The notes beneath the pieces are model-generated. The model did not search any database, was not told the origin of the DNA, and saw nothing but the letters and a program-made list of their open reading frames with translations. The translations under genes were made by a program, and so were the position numbers. From positions 51,001-115,000 of the forward strand of contig NW_023501054.1 in assembly GCF_014066305.1 (NCBI RefSeq): 64,000 bases of DNA, in the 5' to 3' direction. This DNA is from Letharia columbiana (taxonomy: Eukaryota; Ascomycota; Lecanoromycetes; Lecanorales; Parmeliaceae). Shown here one piece after another: positions 38,660 to 51,782 of this stretch (position 1 is the stretch's first letter; the number at the start of each line of letters is the position of its first letter).

Positions 38660-38780
38660 AATTATATAAAAATATATTATACTTAATATAAAGTTATTTT
38701 AACGCGAAGACTATCTTAACGTAAATCGATTTTATATTTAAATTCTAAAACTTTAAATATAGCGTATTTCTATATAATTA
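38660..38780. mobile_element. Eroded copy of the palindromic miniature element
   Basis: Counterpart of 8,142-8,268. The left arm has become aaaaatatattatactt, while the right arm keeps atagcgtatttc, so the arms no longer pair well. The central ttaacgcgaag and ttaacgtaa repeats remain. Confidence 0.6.
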
Positions 38781-40529
38781 TAATATATAAATTATAAATA
38801 AAACTAAGTACTTTTTTTATATTCGCGTATATATCTTATAAAGAGTATATATATAGTAATATATTACGATATATATATTCGCTCTTTTAATTTATCTTTA
38901 TAGCTAATTAATAATATATTTTAGATAATATATATTTATTTAATAATCTTATTTTCTAAGAATATTTATATATTCTCTATATATCTTCGAGTCTAAAGTT
39001 CTTCTAGTATTCGCTATTTACCTCGCTATATATTATAAAACTTTAATATTACTTTTAAATTATAAAGATATATTTTTTTTTTAAAAGATATAATAAAGAT
39101 TTTATAATACGTTATTAATATTCTAAAGTTAATTTAAAGTATTAATACGATTAATAATCTATAGCGTAAATTAATATTAGATAGAATATAAAAAGTTTAT
39201 AGATTATATCTAATAGCTTAACTATAAACCGCGTTTAAATATATTAATCTTTATTTAATAAACTTTTATAATAGCGTTAATAGCGATATTAATTTTATTA
39301 ATATTATTAAAATAATTAATTAACTAATAGATTTAATATATAAATATTAATAATAATAATAAATTCGCGATATTCGATAAAACGTTTATAATATTTATTA
39401 TAATATATAAAATATTACTAATAAAAGTATTAATAAGACTATATAAATTAAGTTATAATAGATATATTATTAATAATTAACTTAATCGCGAAGAATATAA
39501 GATTTTTATTTAGAATATATTAGAAAATAAGATTAACTTATTAAATCTTATAGGATTAAAAATTAGATCTAGCGTCTTAACGTTATATTAAATAATTATT
39601 TATTACTATTCTTAATTTACTCTTTATATCTTAAAAAATTTATATCTAAATATTATCGTAAATATAGCTTTCTCTAAAGAAATTTAGTAAATAATATTAT
39701 AAATTAAGTCGTTATTAGATATTTATAATCTTTAATTCTTCGATATAAATAATATTATTTACGCGATAATAGAATATATATATAATCTTTCTTAATTATT
39801 TACGAATATTAATATCTAAAGAAGTCGACGATAGATATAAATTAGAATATAAAATTTCGATCGCTAATTAATATTATAATAAGGGATTTTTCGCGTAGTA
39901 TAAATAAGTATAAGATTATAAGAGAGAGGAGAATATAAAGAAAAAGAATAATAATAGAATAGAGTAGATAGATAATAAGATATTTATTAATTACTTTATT
40001 AGCGTAGAAGTTATTAATAAATTTAAGATATCTCTAAAAATTCTTAAATATTCTATAAATAAGATAAAGTATTAGAGTAAGTAATTAAGATATAAAAGTA
40101 GCGAGAAGTAGAAGAAGAAATAATATAAAAAGATTACGAGTTTATTAGTTAATAAGAGCGTATGAGATATAAAGAGAGAGAAGAGTATATGAAATATAAA
40201 GGGAGAGAAGAATAATAATAAGAACTTAAATTCTTATAAGAATAAGAAGAAGAATAAAGTTTTTTAATAGATCGCTTAAAAGCTAGCGTCTCGACGTATT
40301 AATAAGAGAAAACGAGTATTTCTCTTAAGTAGCGAGGTATTTTTAAAAGAGTTATTTAAAAAGAAGATTTATATAAATAGCTCTACGCTCTTAATTAAAG
40401 TTATAAATATTACGAGTAATATAATAAAATTATCTCGTAATAAATTAGAGGCTAATTTTTTTATAATTATTTATTATTATATAAATCTAGGCTAATTATA
40501 ATCGTAAAGAATTTATAAAAATAATTATT

Positions 40530-42370
40530 TTATTTTATTATATATTATAAAGTTAAATTAAATATATCGCGTATAATAATAAAATTATTTTATATAGTTT
40601 ATATAAAAAGTAAATAAGCGAAGTTAATTATTAAATAAGGGCTATCTATTATTTTCTAATCTATATTAATTTTAATTATAAAAAAGCTTCTTAAAAAGAT
40701 AATATAAATAAAAGAGCTATAAAAGTATAAGTTAGATAAATAATAGATAAAAGATCTATAAGCTATAGAATAGATAAGATAATAAATTTTATAATATATA
40801 ATAGTTAATAGAATATAGTCTATATAGAATATATATAATTAAACTCTTATTTTTATAATTTATATTATTAAGTAACTTTATTATATATTCTAAGTAATTA
40901 AAGTAATAAGCGCTATTAATAGAATACGATTTTATTAAAATATATATTAAGCTCTCTATTATTAATATTAATCTATATAATACTCTAATTAATAATATAG
41001 TATTATAATAATAATTAATAAATTAAATTAGAGACGCTATTAAAGATTTTAATATCTATTTCTATATAGAGAGATCTAATATATATTAACTTATTATTAA
41101 CAATATTTATATATTATTATTATATATATTAAATTTAATCTTAAAAGAGTTTATAATAAAGATAAATATATTTTAGAGCGAAGTAGATTATATCTAGATA
41201 TTTAAATAGAATAATAAATATTAATATTTAATTTTAATTATAAATTTATTTCTAATTATAGTCTTAGCTATATATAGATTTAAGAGAGTTTATAAATAGA
41301 TAATTACTTTAAAGATAATTTAATAAGAAGATTAATATATTCCGCGTATAAATATATATATATTTATAAATATTTAAAGAGATTATAAGCTTGGCGATTT
41401 AAATATAAATAATAATTAATTATAATTATTTATAAGCTAATATAGTTAATAAATAGTATTTAATTTATATAAAAGCGAATAAAAAGTGTAATTAAAGTAT
41501 TAAGATTATTTAATAGAGTTTAATAACTCTATAAATATATTAAAAATAAAAATTATATATTTATATAGCGAGATTTAGTAGCGCTAAAGCTAATATATTA
41601 TATAGAGTTTTTTATAAATTAAGAATAAGCTAAGTAATTAGATTATTTCTTTAATTAAGAGAGAGATAGATAATAGTATTAAGAGGCGATCGACGTTACT
41701 TATAGATATAAGTTATTATTATTATTTATTTATTAATCTTACTAATTAATATTAGAAAGAGAATATTAAGTTTATATATAAGTTTTAATATATAATTAAA
41801 TATAAATCGTAGTTATCTATTATAGATATAGATATTTATTACTATCTAATTATTAACTTTATTAATTAATATTAATAATAGAATTTTAAGTTTATATATA
41901 AGATATAGAGTATAATAAAGTATAGTTTTCTTCTATCTAATATAAAAGTAAGAGTCTTATACGAATTATTAATATACTCGATTAAGATATCTAATATTAA
42001 TATATTTATATTAGATAGATACTTAATAGAAGAGAGAGTTAATCTTCTTTAGATATATTTTTAATTAAGATAGCGAAGTCGATAAATATAAAGAGAAAAT
42101 AATTAATAGAGTTTAGTAATAAGATAATAATAAAGAATTAAAAGTAATATTAACGCTTTTTAAATATATCTTTAATCGAAATAGCGAAGTTAATAAACGC
42201 GAAGAGAAAATAGTTAATAGAGTCTAATAATAAGATAATAGCGAAGAGTTAAAAGTAATATTAACGCTTTTTAAATATATCTTTAATTAAAATAGCGAAA
42301 TTAATAAATATAAAGAGAAAATAATTAATAGAGTTTAATAATAAGATAGTAGTAAAGGGCTAAAAGTAAT
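40530..42370 (+). pseudogene. Second copy of the Gln-rich repeat gene remnant
   Basis: Colinear with 10,060-12,060. The 120-bp in-frame duplication is kept (about 41,710-41,905). Three instead of four of the later units are present, with anchors at 42,077, 42,188 and 42,299, spaced 111 bp exactly. The frame-preserving spacing in both copies shows that the repeat gene predates the block duplication. Stops are again TAA/TAG. Product unknown. Confidence 0.45.
42043..42365 (+). repeat. Three tandem 111-bp coding units
   Basis: Same units as 11,548-11,995, one fewer. The first and third units have lost the CpG-rich aaacgcgaag (now aaatataaag), while the middle unit keeps it. Confidence 0.85.
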
Positions 42371-42869
42371 ATATTATAAGAATAATTAATAGATAATAAA
42401 TAAGTTAAAAGAGAGTTAAAAGATAGAAAGAGATTTAAATATAATATTACGCTTCTAATCGAAATATAAAAGTATTACGCGTAAGATAATAGATTTATCT
42501 TTATATATATAATAAACTAGTTTTTAGATATAAACTATCTATATATATAATATTCTATATAAATTCGCTATTATAGAATATATAGAAGAGTCTATAAATT
42601 ATAGATTAATTAAGAATTTAGAAATATATATTACTAGTATTAAATCTTAATTAATTAAGATTTATTTAATAACGCTAATAAGGCGTAATTAAAAGTATAA
42701 ATTATCGATTTATAGATAAAAGTATACTTTTCTTTATTATAAGATTATTAGACTATTAAATCTTATTTAATTAAGATTATTATTTTCGCTTATAATAGTA
42801 TAATCTTTATTTCTTTATTTTCTAATCTAATCTAATATTCTTATTCTTATCTACTCTATTTAACTACTT

Positions 42870-43010
42870 ATCTCTATTCGTATTCTCTTTATTTATATTC
42901 TTCTTATTCGTATTCTCTTTATTCGTATTCTCTTTATTCATATTCTTCTTATTCGTATTCTCTTCATTCGTATTCTCTTTATTCGTATTCTCTTTATTTA
43001 TATTCTTACT
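42870..43010. repeat. TTATTCGTATTCTCT microsatellite
   Basis: About nine copies of a 15-bp unit alternating ttcgtattctc and tttatattctt. It is the counterpart of 12,476-12,645, which lacks the cg. CpG survives better here than in copy 1, opposite to the general trend of the blocks. Confidence 0.85.
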
Positions 43011-44844
43011 TCTAATAACGTCGCTCGCTTTAAGAAATACTTAGTTTAGAGATTATAGAATTAATAATTTAAAGAAAATAAAAAGCTTTTTAAAGATTAT
43101 ATTCTCTAGATTTATTATATTAATCTCTATAAGAAGAATTTAAAATACTATATCGCGCTTTAATATCTCTATAATATACGTATTAATTATTATAAGAAAA
43201 ATCTTTATATTTTTAACTATTACTAGTTAATAGATAATTAAATTTATATAAGTTTTTTAATTATATACTTTTAAGTAGCTAGAAAAATATTAATATAATA
43301 TTTAAATAATTATTTAAGTTTTTTATATTTATAAAAAGAAAGAACTTAGAGAAAGAAGAAAGAAGATTATATATTTAAAAACTTATAAAAGTTCTCTTAA
43401 TATATCTTTAATATACTTCTTCTCTATTATTCTCTTATATTTTTTAATTTAATTAAGATATTTAGATATATAGCTAAAAAGAAAATAAATAATATATTAA
43501 GAGATAAGATTTAAGTTTCTCTTCTTTACTTCTAGTTAATACTCTTTATAGATCTTTTTAATATAATTAATAACTTCGATATCGCGATTATTAATTAAGA
43601 TTTTCTCGATTTTTATTATAAATAATATAAGTTTCGCTAAATCGAATAATCTAATATACTCGATATTTATAGTTTAAGTAAATTTATTAAAAATAATATA
43701 ATACTAATTAACGATCTTTTATAACTCGATTAATATTTTAATAAAAGCGGATATATAATAAAAGAGAGCGCTCTATATTAAGATAAGAGTTTATTAAATA
43801 TAAATAAAATTATTTTTAAATAATATTATTTTGAAATAATTAAGAATATTAATTTAAGGCTAAATTAGCGTAAGATTTTAAATAAATAAATTATTTAGAA
43901 TATTATAATAGCGGAAGCTAATATAAATTTATTTAAATAAGATTATTAATATAAGCGTAGTTATCGTCTTACGCTTCTTAAATATTATTTAAATATATAT
44001 ATATTAGTTAGAATTTATATAGAGTAGAAGATAATAAATAGAGATATTAAGATTATTTTAATCTTAGATATATATTTTTTAGATACGCGTTTCTTAGTTA
44101 CGTATTTCTTAGACTCGTATTTTTTAAATTTATATTTCTCTACTTTATAATTACTAGTAATTATTTATTCTAATTTAAAGTTAAATTTTTATATTTTATA
44201 GTTATTATTAGATTAAATAATTTTAAAATCTAATATTATTTAACTAGTCGTCTCGCTTAATTAGATAAAATTTTTATTACTTTTATAAAGCTTCTAATTA
44301 AAAACTTTATCTTTTTTATTAAATTTAGAATTTTTAATAATAAGAAATATATTAGTATTATTATTAATAGCTAACTTTAACTCTTTAGTAATTTTTTTAA
44401 TCTCTATCTTTACGTTTTTAATCTCTATCTTTACTTTTTTAATATCTACTTTTACTTTTTTTAGATTTATAATAATCTTTTAAATAAATATTAAAATATA
44501 ATTAGTCTTATACTTAATATCTTAATTAAATAATTTCTCTTTATTAATATAATTATAAATAATTTATAAAATTTAAATTATATTAGTTTAAGCTAGATTA
44601 ATAATAAGTATAAATTTATATAATTAAGATATATAGCTAAATTATTAATTAAGAAATTATTATAATTAAAATAATAATTAAAGATTATAATATTTAAGAT
44701 TTATAAAGAAGTAATATATAAAAAAATTTATTAATATATATAAATAAAAAAATCTATTAATATATATAAATAAAAATATTAAAAATAAAGATAATTATTA
44801 TAGAGTAGTCGAGGTTAAAAGATATTATATTATTAAGATTATTA

Positions 44845-47540
44845 AGCTTTTAGCGTAGACGCTAGCTTTTCTAATAATCGAGATTAAAAAATAAATTTTA
44901 ATAAATTAAGATCTAATTTTATTATAATTAAAAGAGAAGAGATTATATTATTATAGTTAAAAGAGATAAAAGATTATAAGACTATAATAAAAGAAAGTTT
45001 AAAAAATAATAATAATTATAATTATACTATATATAGCTTTAATATAAAAAGCCTTACGCTTTAATTAGCTTACTTCGATAAAATTAATTATTATTATTTT
45101 TATTATTATATTCTAATACTTATTCTTTTCTTTCTAATAGATTTATTATAATAGATTTATTATAATATATCTCTTATAATTAAAATTCGCTTAATTTTTA
45201 TTATATTATATATTATTTAATATCGATAATATTATAAGATACTTCTTATTATAAAGTATCGCGAGATATATAAGAATATACTTTTTATATTAACGAATTT
45301 TAATTAATAAAATTAATTCTTCTATATATATTTAAATTATTAGAATAAAAAAGAAAATTATCTTATAGATAATAGAAGCTTTAATATATATTTAAAGTTT
45401 TCTTACTAAAATTCTATTAGCGATAATATATTAATCTTTTCTCTCTTTAACGACTCCCTTTTCTTTTCTCTATTAACTTCTTTCTCTCTCTCTTATCTTA
45501 CTTCGCTTTTATAGTTATTAAATATTAAAATTATATTATAGCTCTCTACTCTTAACTCTTTAAACTTTCTTTTTTCGACTTTATTTACTTTTTTAAAAGT
45601 AGAAATAAATAATTTATTCGCTAGCGATAAAGCGATTAATTTATATAAGAGATATATATCGTTAATAAATAGTAGATAAGACTCTTTCTCCGCTAACTTC
45701 TCTTTTTTTCTCTTATTTGCTTCGCTTTTATAGTTATTAAGCGTCGAAATCGAATTATAACTTCTTACTCTTAACTCTTTAAACTTTCTCTTTTTAACTT
45801 TTACTTACTTTCTCAAAAGTAGAGATAAATAATTTATTTACTAGCGATAAGATAATTAACTTATATAAGAGATATATATTATTAATAAATAATAGATAAG
45901 ATAAAAGATAATAAATATTATTTCTATATTAAGAAGATAATTAATAATAAGAAATTATATATAATAATTCTACTATTTTATATATAAGAAGTCTAGATAT
46001 TTTTTTATATATTAAAAAATACTTAAATATAAGAAGCTAATATCTCTTATTTATTTTATTATTTAATATATATTAAAGTAAAGAAGATATAAACTTAAAA
46101 GAAATTAAAGAGATTAATATTTTTAAATAAATATTAATATTATCGTTAAAAGTCTTAAATATTAAAGAATAAATTAAAGAACAAATAGAAGAAGAGATAA
46201 GAGATTTAGAATCTTAATGAAATCTAGAGAATAGAATAAAATTACGAATCTAGATTATTAAAATAAAGAAGAAAATCGCTCTAACGAATAATAGAAGCTT
46301 CGATATATATTTAAAGTTTTTTTATTAAAATTCTATTAATAATAATAGATTAGTCTTCTCTCTCTTTAATAACTTTTCTTTTCCTTTCTTTGTCGACTTC
46401 TCTTTCTTACTCTTATCTTACTCTTTTAAAAATAAAGCTTTCTTTATCTTAGTTATTAAGTATTAAAATTAAATTATAACTCTTTACTCTTAACTCTATA
46501 AATACTCTCTTTTTAATTTTATTTACTTTTTTAAGAATAAAGATAAATAATTTATTCGCTAGCGATAAGACAATTAATTTATATAAGAGATATATATCGC
46601 TAATAAATAATAGATAAGATAAAAAATAACAAATATTACTTCTATATTAAAAAGATAATTAATAATAAAAGATTATATATAATAATTTACTATTTTATAT
46701 ATAAAAAGTTTAGATATTTTTCTTATATTAAAAGATACTTAAATATAAGAGCTAATATCTCTTATTTATTTTATTATTTAATATATATTAAAATAGAGAA
46801 GCTATAGACTTAAAAGAAATTAAAAAAATTAAGATTTTTAAATAAATATTAATATTATCGCTAAGAGTCTTAAATATTAAAAAATAAATTAAAGAATAAA
46901 TAAGAGAAGAAATAAGAGATCTAAGAATCTTAACGAAATCTAAAAATAGAGATAGAATTATAAATCTAGATTATTAAAATAAAGAAGAAAATCGCTCTAG
47001 TAGATAATAGAAGCTTCGATATATATTTAAAGTTTTTTTACTAAAATTCTATTAATAATAATAAATTAGTCTTCTCTCTCTTTAATAACTTTTCTCTCTT
47101 CTTTCTTTATTAACTTCTCTCTTCCCTACTTTTATTCCACTTTTTTAAAAATAAAGCTTTCTTTATCTTAATTATTAAGTATTAAAATTAAATTATAACT
47201 CTCTATATTAAACTCTTTAAATATTCTTTCTTTAACTTTATTTACTTTTTTAAGAGTAGAGATAAATAATTTACTCATTAGCGATAAGATAATTAATTAA
47301 TATAAGAGATATATATTACTAATAAATAATAGATAAGATAAAAAATAGCGAATATTACTATTATATCGAAAAGATAATTAATAATAAAAGATTATATATA
47401 ATAATTTACTATTTTACTTATAAGAAGTTTAGATATTTTTTTATATTAAAAGATACTTAAATATAAAAGTTAATATCTCTTATTTATTTTATTATATAGT
47501 ATATATTAAAATAAAGAAGCTATAAACTTAAAAGAATAAA
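44845..47540. repeat. Module array, copy 2
   Basis: Module starts near 44,845, 46,250 and 46,970 match 14,490, 17,140 and 17,860. At about 46,210-46,250 the sequence passes directly from the equivalent of 15,890 to the equivalent of 17,140. The 222-bp duplication is present at about 45,480-45,900. Confidence 0.8.
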
Positions 47541-48318
47541 TTATCTTCGCTTCGCTCTTCGCTCTACTCTTTATAAATTTAATTATTTATTTATTTATAT
47601 ATATCGTCGCGACGATACTCTACTTATTTATTTACTTATATATATTATTATAATAACTTTTATAAATCTAATTATTTAAAAAATAAAGAGAAGATTATAA
47701 TATTTAATTAAAGTAATAAATTAATTAATGAGACTATAATATTTTCTTTAATACGTTATATTATCGATTTAGCGAGTATTATAATAATTATCTTAAGAAT
47801 TATATATTATAAAAAAATTTCTATATAATATTATACGTTTATTAAGATATATAATATTTTTAAATATTAATATCGCTACTATAAGCTAATTTAGCTAAGT
47901 TTTTTAATAAAATAAAATTAAAAGTTTACTTTTTAATTATTATATTATAGCTTCTAATTTAATAAAGATCTATTTAACTATTTATTTAACTTTTATTAAG
48001 AGTTTTAAAAAGACTATATTACGTAATTACGTATTTTTATTAAGAATTATATATATGTAGAGTATAAATATTATATATTAAATAATATATTAAAAAATTA
48101 AATATTAATAGAGTTTTCTATTTAGATTTATTTTAAGATTAATAAGATTAAATTAAGATTATATATAAAAGATTATAATACTTAATAATATTATATATTA
48201 AATTAATATAACGTTAAGATTTAATATATATAACTAGTAAATATAAAAGAAAATATATTATAACTTATATAAAGAAGAATAGATTTTAATATTAATAATA
48301 TAAGATTTATATAATATT

Positions 48319-49410
48319 AAATTTCGATATATATAAATAAATATATAACGTTAAATTTTGACGTATATAAACGAATATATAACGTTAAATTTTAACGTAT
48401 ATAAACGAATATATAACGTTAAATTTTAACGTATATAAACGAATATATAACGTTAAATTCTAGCGTATATAAACGAATATATAACGTTAAATTTTAGCGT
48501 ATATAAACGAATATATAACGTTAAATTTTAACGTATATAAACGAATATATAACGTTAAATTTTAACGTATATAAACGAATATATAACGTTAAATTTCTAA
48601 CGTATATAAACGAATATATAACGTTAAATTTTAACGTATATAAACGAATATATAACGTTAAATTTTACTTATAACGTTAAATTTTAACGTATATAAATAA
48701 ATATATAACGTTAAATTTTAACGTATATAAACGAATATATAACGTTAAATTTTAAGCGTATATAAACGAATATATAATTTAAATTTTAACGTATATAAAC
48801 GAATATATAACGTTAAATTTTAACGTATATAAACGAATATATAACGTTAAATTTTAGCGTATATAAACGAATATATAACGTTAAATTTTAACGTATATAA
48901 ACGAATATATAACGCTAAATTTTACGTATATAAACGAATATATAACGTTAAATTTTAACGTATATAAACGAATATATAACGTTAAATTTTAACGTATATA
49001 AACGAATATATAACGTTAAATTTTAACGTATATAAACGAATATATAACGTTAAATTTTAACATATATAAATAAATATATAACGTTAAATTTTAACGTATA
49101 TAAACGAATATATAACGTTAAATTTTAGCGTATATAAACGAATTATAATATTAAATTTAGTATATATAAAGAATATATAACGTTAAATTCTAGCGTATAT
49201 AAATTAAATATATAACGTTAAATTTTATATATATAAACGAATATATAACTTAATATATAAAGAATATATAACGCTAAATTTTAATATATATAAACGAATA
49301 TATAACGTTAAATTTTAATATATATAAACGAATATATAACGCTAAATTCTAACATATATAAACGAATATATAACGCTAAATTCTAGCGTATATAAACGAA
49401 AATATCGCGC
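48319..49410. repeat. 34-bp minisatellite, copy 2 (~32 units)
   Basis: The unit is cgtatataaacgaatatat followed by aacgttaaattttaa. Nearly all units carry the same changes relative to array 1 (cgct to cgtt, cgg to taa). Only the last few units (from about 49,260) and one near 48,910 keep cgctaaa. Several truncated units lie at about 49,140-49,260. Confidence 0.95.
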
Positions 49411-49455
49411 TATAGTAATCTTATTTTTTTTTATAAAGATAAATCTTAAATTTGA

Positions 49456-49702
49456 TTTCGAAGATCTTTAAATTTATATTTTATCTACTATTAAGTATTT
49501 ATATTAATAATTATACTATATAAGATATTTAAATAATATAAAATAATTTAAATAATAGAAATTAAGTTAGATTTTAAAAATTTTATAGAGAAAATTTAAA
49601 TTATAATTAGATTTATAAATATAAATTTATTAAATAGTTAGACTTAAATATTAATATTTATTATTATATCTTAAGCGTTATATTTCCTATTGCGTAATTT
49701 TT
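49456..49702. other. Short spacer between block and element copy
   Basis: AT-rich, no frame. It ends with tttcctattgcgta, which keeps TG. Confidence 0.4.
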
Positions 49703-51704
49703 AATCTATTAAAATTAATAATAGCTAAGTTCTTATTATTTATAAGAAAAGCTTTCTAATTAATAATCTTAAAATTATTCGCTATTTTATCTCGCTCTAT
49801 AATTTTATTCTAATATAAAGAGCGTAAAGTGTTATTAGAGAAGAATTTTATAAAAAAATACTAGTTTTAATAATTAATTATTTCGCGAAGAAAGAGTATC
49901 TTTAAGAATAATATTAAGATTACTCGCTATTTAACGTTAATTAAATTTTAAAAAAAGTTTAATAATAATATATTATAGATATAATAAGTCTTTTAGCTAG
50001 CTCTAAAAATCTTTATAGCGTTATTATATAAATTAATAAAAAAATAAATCTTTAAGTATAATTTCTTAATCTTTCTAAATTTATTTATAAAAATTAAAAG
50101 ATGTCGCTTTAACTTAAAACTAAGATTTATATATTTTTTTAATTTATAATTATATTTATCTAAATATTTTAAAAGAAATTAATTATTAAAAGATTAAAAA
50201 TATTAAGATTAATTAAATTAGATTTAACTTCGCTTAATATTAAAAGTCTTTTAAATTATAAAAAAAAGAGAGAGTTATATTAAAGAGAGTATATATAAAA
50301 AACTCTTAAATTAAGAAAAAAGAAAAAGTTATATTAAAGAGAGTATAGATAAAAAATTTTTAAATTAAAAGGAAAGAAAAAATTATATTAAAGAAAGTAT
50401 AGATAAAAAACTCTTAAATTAAAAAGAAAGAAAGAGTTATAAAGAAGAAAGTAAAGATAAAAAACTCTTAGATTAAGAAGAAAGAGAGGATTATAAAAAG
50501 AAAGAGCGAACTTAAAGATCTCTTTATAAATATATAAATATTTAATTATAATAATAAATATAAAAAACTCTATCGCTTAATTTCGATTATAGATATATAT
50601 TTATAGCTAAAATATTTATAATCTTAATAAGATTCTAAATAAATAGAATAATACGAGCTTATCTACTTAGTTTACGCGATTTATTAAAATTTAAAAAAAG
50701 CTTTTTTAAATAGTAATTTAATTAAAGATTAAGTAATTATATTACTCTTATTTTAAAACTTAATTAAAAAATTAAATATAATTAAAGAGAAAGATTATTA
50801 TTACTATAATTTTATTTTAATTAAAATAATATTATTATTTTTCTCTAACTCTTCTTAATAAATTAAAATTCTTTATAATATTAATAAGCTAATTATTTTT
50901 TATTTAAATTATCTCTTATTATTTAACTATAACTTTAAAAAGTAAAAAACTTATAAGATTTAAGAATTACGATAAAATAGTTATATTTATTTATAAAAAT
51001 TAAATTTTATATTTAATTTAATATCTAATTTAAAGTTTAATTATAATCTCGCGAGCGAAAACACGTTTTTCTTTTAAGATCTTTTTAAAATAAGTTATTA
51101 TAATAAAGAAAAGAGAGTAAAGAAAGAAAGATTATACTTTTATAAGAGATAAGATTAAATTAAATATATAATAAGCGCGTAATAAATATAAGTTAAAGAT
51201 AAAATTTTATATTAAAATAATTAAAAATAAAATAAAAAAGAATTTATTTTTTATTTAAATAAATATTATTTATAGATAATAATAACTTATTAATAATATT
51301 TAATTAAATAAATTATATATAATAATAATAGCGTAAAATTAAATTTAATTAAATATATTATTTATAATAATAAATAATATTAATTTTTAAATAGAATAAA
51401 ATTAGATTTAATTAAGTATATTATTTATAATAATATATAATATTAAAATATTTAACTTCGCGTATTATAATATATAAAAATTATTATTAAATAAAATATA
51501 TTAAAATAAATATAACTTATAGATTTTAGCGTCGCGATTATAGATTATTAAAAGATTTTAAATAAAGTAATATATAAAGAAGAAAGTAAATTAGATAATT
51601 AAAAATTAAGAATATTATTAGATTTAGCTATATTCGCTTTTATAATCTTAAATCTTAATATTATTATAAAAAAACGTAAAATAATAAAATAAAAATCTAA
51701 AAGA
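49703..51704 (+). mobile_element. ~2-kb element, copy 2
   Basis: Aligns end to end with 32,481-34,543, including the 18-codon repeats (about 50,265-50,505), and ends at the same aaaatctaaaaga point. It is more mutated than copy 1: almost every CpG is lost in the coding part, and the repeat units read with more stops. A 22-base T tract follows immediately. Confidence 0.6.
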
Positions 51705-51782
51705 ATTTTTTTTTTTTTTTTTTTTTTCTTTAAGTCTTACATATTCGTCGCTATAACTCTAATTTAACCCCTTTATTTCCGT
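51705..51782. other. T22 tract and low-RIP spacer between tandem copies
   Basis: Twenty-two T residues (51,706-51,727), then cttacatattcgtcgctat and aaccccttta, which keep CA and CC. It separates copies 2 and 3 of the ~2-kb element and is far less mutated than either neighbour. Confidence 0.6.

Larger units (their letters stand above)
34893..49455. repeat. Segmental duplication, copy 2 (more decayed)
   Basis: Colinear with 4,350-20,024 in the same orientation. Many CpG and CpT sites of copy 1 appear here as TA or TT (for example gatattcgctaatct becomes gatatttattaatct), so mutation went beyond CpA. The block is about 1.1 kb shorter, through a missing module segment, partly compensated by a longer minisatellite. 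All decayed frames of copy 1 are present with more stops. Confidence 0.9.
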
